Source of the DNA: Bacteroidia bacterium | GTDB taxonomy: Bacteria > Bacteroidota > Bacteroidia > Bacteroidales > Azobacteroidaceae | Direction: 5' to 3' | DNA length: 64,000 nucleotides | Assembly: GCA_025996865.1 (NCBI GenBank) | Contig: BNTV01000011.1 | Span: 1 to 64,000 of the forward strand | In this document: in pieces, positions 26,995 to 34,849 of the stretch | Position numbering within the stretch: position 1 is the stretch's first letter | Layout of the letters: each line of letters begins with the position of its first letter | Made by a program: the position numbers and the translations under genes | The notes under the pieces: generated by a model | Told to the model about the DNA's origin: nothing | Seen by the model: only the letters and a program-made list of their open reading frames with translations | Databases searched by the model: none

Positions 26995-27004
26995 CATGTT
27001 CAAT

Positions 27005-28945
27005 GCACAAACAAATCCCGGAATTACATAAACAGAGTTTGTGCTATACAAAAAAAGAGGAATCCGTTGTGTTTATTTTAATTTTCATCCTGCTTTAACT
27101 ATCGAAGCTTGTTTTTTTATCAAATGAACTTCAAATAAATGTTTGTTTGATTTATTTTATTATAAAATAATTTTCTTTGCTGAAATTCACACGAAAAATG
27201 ACGGATATAGCTTCAAAAATTCCCGTTTTATAAAAAATTTGGTTGTTAATTTGCGCCTTAATTTTTAATATTATAAAAAGATGAAAATTATCAACGGTTT
27301 TTTTATTACAATTATTTTGTTTTCCTTATTGCCGATAATGGAACTTTCGGCTCAGGTAACTATCGGATTATCGGAAATACCGGCAGCAGGCGCTTTGTTG
27401 CAGTTAAAAGAAATAAGCGGGATAACCGACGACAGTCCGGATGCTTATAAAGGTTTGGCTATGCCACGGGTTCATTTAACGGATGAGAACAATCTGTATC
27501 CGATGTTTTTGGCCGATCCGGCAAATCCGGTTTCAGGTCCCAATACAGACTATACGGCTGATAAATCCGCGTTGGATAAATTGCATACGGGGTTGATTGT
27601 TTATAATTCAAATGACGCCTCTCCTTTTAAAAAAGGACTGTATGTATGGTCAGGGTCCAAATGGGAACCGGCAGGTTCGGCTGATGTTGAAAACGGTTTG
27701 ACGCTCAGCGGGGGTACCGTGCAGCTTGGCGGGGCTTTGACAAAAGCAACTACGGTCACATTGGGCGATAATAACCTGTATCTTAACGCCGAAGGCGCAG
27801 GAAAAGTAGGAATCGGCAGCGCTCCGGCAAACAGTTCGGCCATATTGGAAATCAATGCCGCAGACAAAGGCGTATTATTGCCCCGGGTAGCTTTGACCTC
27901 AAACACGGACGCGACAACAATACCGAATCCGGCGCAGGGTTTGTTGGTTTACAATACCGGTACGGGCGTATCCTCGGTAACAGGGCCATATACGGTAAGC
28001 GGATATTTGTTCTGGAGCGGTTCAGCGTGGAAAACCATCGACAATTTTGAGGCGGTTCAGCCGATTATTTCCGGCATCAATTGCGCCACTGCCCAGTTAA
28101 GTCCTGGCACCTATACGGCCGGCACCCCGTATTCGGGTATCATGCGTTTGCATTATACGGGAGGGAACGGAGCTTCTTATACATCCGGCAGTACTTGTAT
28201 TGATAATGGCTTGACTGCCGAACTGCAGTCCGGACGATTAGAGAACGGAAATGGAGAATTTATTTTCAAAGTAACGGGAACTCCGGCGCTAAGTTCGCCA
28301 AACAAAACGACATTTTCGATCGACAACACTATGATCCCTTTCTATACCGGCGCTGCTTGCAATGTCGAGGTAGGAGCACATGCCGGAGCGGAAGTGAAAA
28401 CGGTGGCGGTTATGGAGCCTTTTACCTACACCTCCACAGCAGAAAGCGGCAGAAACGGATATCAGGTAGTTGCCACAACGCCCGACGGTAAATTTTCGGT
28501 ACGGGTATTTATTTATTCGGGGAATACTTTTGAAAATGCCAATTTGCAAATCAAGTCCAATGTAGGAGAGGTCAGGATTGCCTCGAACGAGGCGGCTACT
28601 TGGGCTGGAGGTTCCGGAGGTTATGCGCGAAACAATTTTCCTGTGGCAACTTCATGGTGTGGAAATGCAGATAACGCCAACAACAGTGACGAAAACGTAC
28701 GCACAATACAAAACGCCGGCAACTTTCCCAGTTGGGGTGATCAAGCTGTTTATGTTAGTGGCAGGCCGGAATACAGAACTTACAGCTGGACGAACAAGGA
28801 TCAAAACGATAAAGTGTTTTATACATTTCGTTTTATGATGATGGCGTCTTCAGGCTCTACAACAGCGGATAACAGCAGTTGTTCGGGCGGAACCTGTACG
28901 GATACCAAAGCATTCTTCCTGATAGAACAGATTACTGCGCAGTGA
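27005..28945 (+). repeat. Tandem duplication, copy 2
   Basis: Starts with a decayed copy of the 3' end of the HTH gene (CACAAACAAATCCCGGAATT), continues with the duplicated leader and ends with the second 554-aa gene. Confidence 0.85.
27281..28945 (+). CDS. Secreted protein of unknown function, paralogue 2
   Basis: 554 aa, the same length as its neighbour. Signal peptide FFITIILFSLLPIMELSAQ, then the same head (QVTIG, GALLQLKEISGI, AMPRVHLTD) and nearly the same sequence to about residue 380. The last third differs (MEPFTYTSTAESGRNGYQVV onward, with a CSGG/GTC Cys pair), yet both end in FF-I-QITA. A conserved stem with a variable tip is the pattern of surface antigens or adhesins that diversify by duplication. 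Function not known. Confidence 0.7.
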   Translation: MKIINGFFITIILFSLLPIMELSAQVTIGLSEIPAAGALLQLKEISGITDDSPDAYKGLAMPRVHLTDENNLYPMFLADPANPVSGPNTDYTADKSALDKLHTGLIVYNSNDASPFKKGLYVWSGSKWEPAGSADVENGLTLSGGTVQLGGALTKATTVTLGDNNLYLNAEGAGKVGIGSAPANSSAILEINAADKGVLLPRVALTSNTDATTIPNPAQGLLVYNTGTGVSSVTGPYTVSGYLFWSGSAWKTIDNFEAVQPIISGINCATAQLSPGTYTAGTPYSGIMRLHYTGGNGASYTSGSTCIDNGLTAELQSGRLENGNGEFIFKVTGTPALSSPNKTTFSIDNTMIPFYTGAACNVEVGAHAGAEVKTVAVMEPFTYTSTAESGRNGYQVVATTPDGKFSVRVFIYSGNTFENANLQIKSNVGEVRIASNEAATWAGGSGGYARNNFPVATSWCGNADNANNSDENVRTIQNAGNFPSWGDQAVYVSGRPEYRTYSWTNKDQNDKVFYTFRFMMMASSGSTTADNSSCSGGTCTDTKAFFLIEQITAQ

Positions 28946-29005
28946 TAGATTGTTCCCCGGATTGGAAACGTAGTTGCTGAAACGAATAAATTTTTTATAA
29001 AAGGC

Positions 29006-29035
29006 TTGTAAATTAAAAAATAATTCTTACCTTTG
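29006..29035 (+). promoter_or_regulatory. Promoter of tRNA-Phe
   Basis: TTG 29006-29008, 19 nt, TACCTTTG 29028-29035. The tRNA begins 18 nt after the -7 box. Confidence 0.65.
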
Positions 29036-29053
29036 CAACCGCAAAATGGGAAA

Positions 29054-29126
<73 letters not shown>

Positions 29127-29148
29127 CGAAAGCAAAAAGAAGCAAAAC

Positions 29149-29185
29149 CCCGAAAGTCATTGATTTTCGGGATTTTTCGTTTTTT
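29149..29185 (+). terminator. Intrinsic terminator of tRNA-Phe
   Basis: Stem CCCGAAA (29149-29155) and TTTCGGG (29165-29171) with a 9-nt loop, followed by ATTTTTCGTTTTTT. Confidence 0.75.
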
Positions 29186-29231
29186 GCGGGAAAAGCAAAA
29201 TAGAGCGGAATATGGAAGTTTGAAAAGAAGA

Positions 29232-30770
29232 ATGTTTACCACAGAACAAATAAAACAACTCATCCCCCAAGGCGAAACCACCACCGTCCAATTCAAAATC
29301 CGGTCGGAGGAAGCCTATAAAATGGGTGTGGAAATGGTCGCTTTCAGCAATACGCAAGGCGGGATATTGCTCATTGGCGTGGACGACAAGACCGGCGTTA
29401 TTTCCGGCTTATCGTTCGAGGAAATCCAACAAACCAATGCACTCCTTGTCAATGCCGCATCTGAAAATGTGAAGCCCGCTATCGTAATCGCTACCGAAAC
29501 GGTAAACGTTGACGGACAAAATATTATCGTCGCAACCATTCCCAAAGGTAAAGACAAACCGTACAAAGACAACAAAGGCATTATCTGGGTAAAAAACGGA
29601 TCGGACAAGCGCAAAGTCTTTTCCAATGCCGAATTGCGCGTGATGATGCAGAGTTGCGGCAACCTTTCCGCCGATTGCGACAGTGTGGAAAATACATCGT
29701 ACACGGATATTTCGGAGACAACACTCAAAAATTTTTTTTACGAACGGTACACTGAAGAATGTAAAAAGGCAGGCATTACCAACGATACGGTTTTAGACAG
29801 GGAGATAGACGAAATCGTTCAGGCGATTGACAAGAATTTCACGGTCGAAAAACTCTTGCAAAACCTGCAATTGATGGACGCAAGCGGACAACTTACCTTA
29901 TCGGGTCTGCTTTTGTTGGGCAAAAGTATTCAACGGTACAGACCGGTTTTTACAATCAAGTGCGTGTCGTTTGTCGGTAACACAGAGGCAAGTACCCAAT
30001 TTCGCGACAAGATGCGCGACCGCGATGCGGAAGGTAATTTGCTCACGCAGTACAACGCCGCCATTTCGTTTGTTACCCGAAATTTGAAAACCGTTCAGGT
30101 TGAAAAAGAATTTAACACGCAGGGACAATTGGAAATCCCGCTCGAAGTGTTTGTCGAGCTATTGACGAATGCGTTTGTCCATCGCGATTATTACATCAAT
30201 TCGCCCATTCGTCTGTTTATTTTCGACAACCGGATTGAGATACATTCGCCCGGTATTTTACCCGATGGAGTTACTGAAGAAAGCATCAAACGCGGAATTT
30301 CCGTTCCCCGCAACAAGCTGCTTTTTGAAAATGCAAAAGATATTCTGCCTTACACCGGCATCGGTAGTGGGATTATGCGGGCAATGCAGAGTTATGACAA
30401 GATTTCGTTCAAGAATGATTTTGTGCGGGAAGAATTTATCACGACTTTGAAAAGAGATGAGATACCGGACGAATTGATAATTGATACTGCAAATTTCGGT
30501 GTAAATGAGGGTATAAGTAATGAAGATGAGGGAATAAAATCGGGTAATGATACTGTAAATGATACTGTAAATGATACTGTAAATGATACTGTAAATTTGA
30601 GTATCATAAAATTAATATCGGAAAACGAAAGAATAACGTTAAACGAAATTGCAGAAAAAATAGGAAAAACAAGAATTACAGTTATTCGCAGAATAGATAA
30701 ACTTAAAGCAGAGGGTATTATCGAACGTTTTGGCTCAGACAAAACCGGCGGCTACCGGATAAAGCAATAA
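29232..30770 (+). CDS. AlbA_2/Schlafen-type DNA-binding protein with HATPase and winged helix
   Basis: 512 aa from ATG 29232. Upstream in-frame codons run into the tRNA and are excluded. Domains: AlbA_2 (Schlafen) putative DNA-binding domain (about residues 10-130, TTTVQFKIRSEEAYKMG, GGILLIGVDDKTG, IWVKNGSDKR), a C-terminal ATPase-like part (ELLTNAFVHRDYY, IEIHSPGILPDGVT, GIGSGIMRAM) and a terminal winged helix (LNEIAEKIGKTRITVIRRIDKL). Between them lies a run of four NDTV repeats. Such proteins are common accessory regulators in Bacteroidetes islands. Its place directly after a tRNA and before a restriction-enzyme remnant suggests an acquired segment. Confidence 0.85.
   Translation: MFTTEQIKQLIPQGETTTVQFKIRSEEAYKMGVEMVAFSNTQGGILLIGVDDKTGVISGLSFEEIQQTNALLVNAASENVKPAIVIATETVNVDGQNIIVATIPKGKDKPYKDNKGIIWVKNGSDKRKVFSNAELRVMMQSCGNLSADCDSVENTSYTDISETTLKNFFYERYTEECKKAGITNDTVLDREIDEIVQAIDKNFTVEKLLQNLQLMDASGQLTLSGLLLLGKSIQRYRPVFTIKCVSFVGNTEASTQFRDKMRDRDAEGNLLTQYNAAISFVTRNLKTVQVEKEFNTQGQLEIPLEVFVELLTNAFVHRDYYINSPIRLFIFDNRIEIHSPGILPDGVTEESIKRGISVPRNKLLFENAKDILPYTGIGSGIMRAMQSYDKISFKNDFVREEFITTLKRDEIPDELIIDTANFGVNEGISNEDEGIKSGNDTVNDTVNDTVNDTVNLSIIKLISENERITLNEIAEKIGKTRITVIRRIDKLKAEGIIERFGSDKTGGYRIKQ
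30546..30593 (+). repeat. 12-bp tandem repeat, four units
   Basis: Four perfect copies of AATGATACTGTA, encoding NDTV units between the ATPase-like domain and the winged helix. Copy-number changes keep the frame and would alter the linker length. Confidence 0.95.
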
Positions 30771-30850
30771 TTTCTTCCGATGAAAGAAAAATATTTGACT
30801 GTACCAAAATCTCCCCGCACCTTTGTTCCTGGAAACAACTCAAAGAGTAA

Positions 30851-31003
30851 ACTACCGCAGAACAGCCATACAATCCGGAAAAAGCAAACGGAAAAGATAT
30901 TTTTGGTTATAACGGTGGACTGTTCAAACATGATGCGCTGTTAAATGAATTGATAATCGACGATGATGTATTGAAATATCGAACAAATTATAAATTAAAA
31001 TAA
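30851..31003 (+). pseudogene. Remnant of a type IIG/Eco57I-like restriction-modification enzyme
   Basis: An open frame without a start codon reads GKDIFGYNGGLFKHDALLNE, then IIDDDVLKYRTNYKLK and stop. The YNGGLF...D..L..L.IDD.VL pattern is typical of Eco57I/type IIG methyltransferase domains. The rest of the roughly 1000-residue enzyme is missing. The flanks (30771-30850 and 31004-31107) hold short broken frames only. Confidence 0.6.
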
Positions 31004-31107
31004 CATGAACGGAAGACAAGTATCACAAAGAATGTTCTTTAGATTGGCAAAGACATAATAATGAGTGGATGATAATAAAAAAATATAGTAGAAAATAGAA
31101 GATAACT

Positions 31108-31138
31108 TTGTAAATTTCCCGTCATTTCCCTACCTTTG
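31108..31138 (+). promoter_or_regulatory. Promoter of the esterase gene
   Basis: TTG 31108-31110, 20 nt, TACCTTTG 31131-31138, about 36 nt before the ATG at 31174. Confidence 0.6.
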
Positions 31139-31173
31139 TTCTTACTTTTTAAACAATAAAAAACAATAATCCA

Positions 31174-32610
31174 ATGAAAAAAAAAGTTTTAAAGTCATTA
31201 CTTTTCTGCTTCGCTTTATCTTTGATGAGCAACATAGCCAACGCAGAAATAAAATTAGCGAAAGTTTTCACCGACAACATGGTGCTGCAACAAAAAACCG
31301 AAGCGCCCGTCTGGGGAAAAGCCACACCGGAAAAAGAAGTGAAAATCACTACTTCGTGGAACAATCAAACCTATAAAGTAAAAGCCGATAAAGCCGGGAA
31401 ATGGATGGTGAAAGTGAATACTCCGAATGCCGGAGGCCCCTACTCCATCGTTATTTCCGATGGTAAATCCCTTACTTTGAACAATATTCTGATTGGCGAA
31501 GTATGGATTTGTTCCGGTCAGTCAAACATGGAAATGCCTTTAGCCGGTTGGGGAAAAATCAAAGATTACGAAAAGGAAATTGCAGAAGCCAATTATCCCA
31601 ACATTCGTTTGTTGCATGTGGATAAATCCGCTTCCACCAAACCGTTGGACGATTTGGTCAGCACGCGCAACGGCTGGCAAGCATGTTCGCCGGAAAACAT
31701 TGCAGCGTTTTCGTCAACCGCTTATTTCTTCGGACGGGATTTGTATAAAAACCTGAATATTCCCATCGGTCTCATTAGTACCTCCTGGGGCGGAACCATC
31801 GCTGAAGCATGGACAAGCAGCGAAAGCTTAGAATATATGCCGGATTTCAAACAAGCCTTGGAGAATATGAAAAATCAACCGGCAGAGGTAAAAACCGATA
31901 ATCCGAATCGCGTAACCGTTTTATACAATGGCATGATTCATCCTTTGGTTCCCTTTGCTTTCCAGGGAGCTATCTGGTATCAAGGAGAATCAAACGCCAG
32001 CAGGGCAGCTCAATACAAAGAACTATTTCCGTTGATGATTCGCGATTGGAGAAAAGCCTGGGGCAAGGATTTCCCGTTCTATTTCGTCCAATTGGCCAAT
32101 TTTAAAGACCAAAAACCCGAACCGGCTTATTCCGATTGGGCGGAACTGCGTGAAGCTCAACTACAAACGCTTCATTTGGACAATACCGGAATGGCCGTTA
32201 TCATCGACATCGGGGATGCCAAAGATATTCATCCGAAAAACAAACAGGATGTCGGTTTGCGTTTAGCGCTCAATGCCCGCGCAAAAACGTACCATGAAAA
32301 AATTACTTATTCAGGGCCGGTTTATGAATCGTACAAAATATACGGTGACAAAATCCATATCCTTTTCAGTCAGGCAGATGGTTTAAAAACAAACGACGGT
32401 TCGGAAATCAAAGGCTTTGCCATTGCCGGTTCCGATCACGTTTTTCATTGGGCGAATGCCGTCATCAAAGGAAACGAAATAATAGTCAGTTCGCCGGATG
32501 TAAAATTTCCGGTTGCAGTTCGTTACGCATGGGCAGACAATCCGGTTTGCAATCTCTATAACGGAGCAAATTTGCCGGCATCGCCTTTCCGCACGGACGT
32601 TTGGAAATAA
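31174..32610 (+). CDS. Sialate O-acetylesterase-family carbohydrate esterase
   Basis: 478 aa. Signal peptide (LLFCFALSLMSNIANA), then a SASA (PF03629) enzyme: WICSGQSNMEMPL with the nucleophile Ser near residue 117, FFGRDLYKNLNIPIGLISTSWGGT, GAIWYQGESNAS and a likely Asp/His pair in AVIIDIGDAKDIHPKNKQDVG. A small beta domain lies before the GQSNM motif. Members remove O-acetyl groups from sialic acid or from other glycans such as xylan and pectin, in the periplasm. It is separated by a methyltransferase gene from PUL 1, so its substrate link to that locus is inference. Confidence 0.9.
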   Translation: MKKKVLKSLLFCFALSLMSNIANAEIKLAKVFTDNMVLQQKTEAPVWGKATPEKEVKITTSWNNQTYKVKADKAGKWMVKVNTPNAGGPYSIVISDGKSLTLNNILIGEVWICSGQSNMEMPLAGWGKIKDYEKEIAEANYPNIRLLHVDKSASTKPLDDLVSTRNGWQACSPENIAAFSSTAYFFGRDLYKNLNIPIGLISTSWGGTIAEAWTSSESLEYMPDFKQALENMKNQPAEVKTDNPNRVTVLYNGMIHPLVPFAFQGAIWYQGESNASRAAQYKELFPLMIRDWRKAWGKDFPFYFVQLANFKDQKPEPAYSDWAELREAQLQTLHLDNTGMAVIIDIGDAKDIHPKNKQDVGLRLALNARAKTYHEKITYSGPVYESYKIYGDKIHILFSQADGLKTNDGSEIKGFAIAGSDHVFHWANAVIKGNEIIVSSPDVKFPVAVRYAWADNPVCNLYNGANLPASPFRTDVWK

Positions 32611-32611
32611 T

Positions 32612-33523
32612 ATGAAGCTATTAACACCCGAAAATTGGCCGGACTACGAATTAATTGATACCGGCGATTACGAAAAACTCGAACGATTCGGGAAATACAT
32701 CCTGCGCCGTCCCGAGCCGCAGGCCGTATGGCGGAAAGCCTTGCCCGAAAAGGATTGGGAGCGTCAAACGGACGCTTGGTTCAAAAAAGAAAAAGGCAAA
32801 GCCCATTCGGAAGGTAATGAAAAAGGAGAATGGATGTTAAACCCGAAAATGCCGCAACAATGGTTCATCTCCTATCCCTATAAAAACAGGGGATTAAGAT
32901 TCCGGCTGGGACTTACGGCTTTTAAACACGTCGGGATTTTCCCGGAACAGGCTGAGAATTGGAACTATATATATGAAGTGATTAACGGCTTTAGGGCAGA
33001 TGTCTCCACTTCGGCCGATAGGACGCCGAAAGTTTTAAACTTGTTCGCATATACCGGCGGCGCCTCCTTGGCTGCTAAAGCCGCCGGAGCGGATGTGACT
33101 CATGTTGATTCTGTCCGGCAGGTTCTAAGCTGGTCTCGTGAAAACATGGAAGCATCCGGTCTCGACAACATCCGCTGGGTTTGTGAAGACGCGCTGAAAT
33201 TTGTGAAGCGGGAAGCCAAGCGAGGGAAAAAATATCAGGGAATTATCCTCGATCCCCCTGCTTACGGGCGCGGTCCCGAAGGCGAAAAATGGATTTTGGA
33301 AGATCATATCGCAGAATTAATGGAGGCTTGCAGCCGGATTTCGGACGAAAATAAAGCCTTTTGCGTGCTCAACCTTTACTCCATGGGATTTTCTTCCCTG
33401 ATTGCCGGGAATCTGATGAAAGATTATCTTCCGAAAAACACAACCCTTGAATTCGGCGAATTATTTTTACAGGATAGCGCCGGTCGAAAACTGCCTTTAA
33501 GCGTATTTTGCCGAAGTCAATAG
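32612..33523 (+). CDS. Class I SAM-dependent methyltransferase (RlmI-like)
   Basis: 303 aa from ATG 32612, the first ATG after the esterase stop. The frame opens 99 nt upstream only as a shadow. N-terminal MKLLTPENWPDYELIDTGDY, then ERFGKYILRRPEPQAVW. Methyltrans_SAM core: KVLNLFAYTGGASLAAKAAG (SAM site), THVDSVRQVLSWSREN, WVCEDALKFVKRE and the IILDPPAYGRGP catalytic loop. Related enzymes methylate C5 of 23S rRNA cytidines. ADVSTSADRTP just before the SAM motif is encoded by a sequence resembling the AGATGTCTC repeat. It is probably co-transcribed with the esterase gene (1-nt gap). Confidence 0.85.
   Translation: MKLLTPENWPDYELIDTGDYEKLERFGKYILRRPEPQAVWRKALPEKDWERQTDAWFKKEKGKAHSEGNEKGEWMLNPKMPQQWFISYPYKNRGLRFRLGLTAFKHVGIFPEQAENWNYIYEVINGFRADVSTSADRTPKVLNLFAYTGGASLAAKAAGADVTHVDSVRQVLSWSRENMEASGLDNIRWVCEDALKFVKREAKRGKKYQGIILDPPAYGRGPEGEKWILEDHIAELMEACSRISDENKAFCVLNLYSMGFSSLIAGNLMKDYLPKNTTLEFGELFLQDSAGRKLPLSVFCRSQ
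32998..33028. repeat. AGATGTCTC-type repeat inside the methyltransferase gene
   Basis: AGATGTCTCCAC ... AGGACGCCG shares its two ends with 26936-26994 and 17883-17935. It encodes about 10 residues just before the SAM motif. Could be an in-frame insertion or chance resemblance. Confidence 0.35.
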
Positions 33524-33665
33524 TTGGATAAAACCTGCTGTATTTATTATATTAAAAAACAAATTAATCACATGAAAATCCGTGTTGATAGACAGATTAT
33601 AAATATATACCCGTAATCCATTTGTTAAAAAAACATTGAATTCAATCAATTTTTTTATTTTTAAT

Positions 33666-33695
33666 TTGCTAATCTAAAAATCATTCGTACATTTG
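33666..33695 (+). promoter_or_regulatory. Promoter of the LacI-family gene
   Basis: TTG 33666-33668, 19 nt, TACATTTG 33688-33695. The operator palindrome begins 5 nt after the -7 box, near the expected start of transcription. Confidence 0.65.
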
Positions 33696-33700
33696 TGGCG

Positions 33701-33712
33701 TTAACCGGTTAA
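33701..33712. promoter_or_regulatory. LacI-family operator 1
   Basis: Perfect palindrome TTAACCGGTTAA with the central CG pair typical of LacI/GalR operators. It covers the start region of its own promoter, so autorepression is likely. Confidence 0.65.
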
Positions 33713-33742
33713 GTTGACGCTAAACTTTAAAGAAATAAAAAC

Positions 33743-34750
33743 ATGTCATCCTCTCTGAAAGATATAGCAAAAGCGTTAAATGTGTCCAAGACAACCGTTT
33801 CGTGGGTCTTGGCAAACCAAGGAGATGAGCGCAAAATAAGCGCCGTCACTCAGGAGAAGATCCGGGCTTATGCGAAAGAGATGGGGTATCAACCCAACTT
33901 GTTGGCAAAAAGCTTGTCTGAAGGGACAAGTCATACGCTGGGTTTAATCGTACCAAGTATCGGAGATGAATTTTATGCCCAGATAGCCAAAGAAATTGAA
34001 TTGGAAGCCAAAGACTACGGTTACACATTAACATTCTGCAGTTCGGAGACCGATGTCGGGCGCGAAAGCGAAATGATTCGCATGTTGAAATCCAAGCGTG
34101 TGGACGGTTTGATTATCGCACCTACCAAACTGTCTAAATTGGAATTGGAAATCATGATTGAAGAAAAATTTCCCTTTGTATTGATTGACCGTTTTTTTCC
34201 GGAGTTGGATACCAACTATGTCATTATAGATAATGAAGGTGCCTGTGAAAATCTTGTTAACTGGTTAATACATAAAGGAAAGAAAAAGATAGCTTTTGTC
34301 ACGACAGATACCCATTTGCTGGTAATGAATAAACGGCATGACGGTTACAAAAAAGCCTTAACGGAATCGCGTTTGCCGATATTGCTCGAATTGTATGGAG
34401 AAGTAAAACGAAATGAATACGAAACAGATATTATAAACGTTTTGGACAAAATCTTTCGGCAGGTTCCGGACGTTGACGGTTTTTGTTTTTCCACTCATTA
34501 TCTTGCATTGGAAGCCTTGCGCTATTTTTATAAACACAATATGGATATAAAGGATAAAATTGGTTTGGCAACCCTGCATACTACTCCCAGTTTTGGGATA
34601 TTAGCGCCTCAGATGAACATTGCACATCAGCCGGTTCGGGAAATCGGACGAAATGCAGTTCATATTTTGGTCAATGAATTGGAGAAATCCAATCCCTCTC
34701 ATGAAAAAGTAAAAATGGTTTTACCCACAATGTTAGATTTTAAACCATGA
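33743..34750 (+). CDS. LacI-family transcriptional regulator of PUL 1
   Basis: 335 aa. HTH at residues 4-25 (LKDIAKALNVSKTTVSWVLA) with the hinge helix NLLAKSLSEGTSHTLGLI, then a periplasmic-binding-protein-like sensor domain (LIVPSIGDEFYAQIAKEIE, IIAPTKLSKLE, FVLIDRFFP, GLATLHTTPSFGILAP). It binds a sugar or sugar phosphate in the cytoplasm. Identical palindromes TTAACCGGTTAA occur before this gene and before the susC gene 100 nt downstream, so it very likely controls both. LacI control of a susCD locus is less usual than HTCS or ECF control. Confidence 0.92.
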   Translation: MSSSLKDIAKALNVSKTTVSWVLANQGDERKISAVTQEKIRAYAKEMGYQPNLLAKSLSEGTSHTLGLIVPSIGDEFYAQIAKEIELEAKDYGYTLTFCSSETDVGRESEMIRMLKSKRVDGLIIAPTKLSKLELEIMIEEKFPFVLIDRFFPELDTNYVIIDNEGACENLVNWLIHKGKKKIAFVTTDTHLLVMNKRHDGYKKALTESRLPILLELYGEVKRNEYETDIINVLDKIFRQVPDVDGFCFSTHYLALEALRYFYKHNMDIKDKIGLATLHTTPSFGILAPQMNIAHQPVREIGRNAVHILVNELEKSNPSHEKVKMVLPTMLDFKP

Positions 34751-34775
34751 TTGCTATATTATTTTACAAAACGAC

Positions 34776-34787
34776 TTAACCGGTTAA
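34776..34787. promoter_or_regulatory. LacI-family operator 2, before susC
   Basis: TTAACCGGTTAA again, embedded in a longer near-palindrome (ACGACT ... AGTCGT, one base offset), 63 nt before the SusC ATG. No clear TAnnTTTG box was found in this gap. Confidence 0.65.
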
Positions 34788-34849
34788 AGTCGTTATTATA
34801 GTGAAAAAATCAATAAACAATGAATTGACAATAATTTTAATAACCACTT

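Noticed and set aside
30546..30593. Possible CRISPR-like repeat
   Set aside because: The 12-bp units are directly adjacent with no spacers and are in frame in a coding region.
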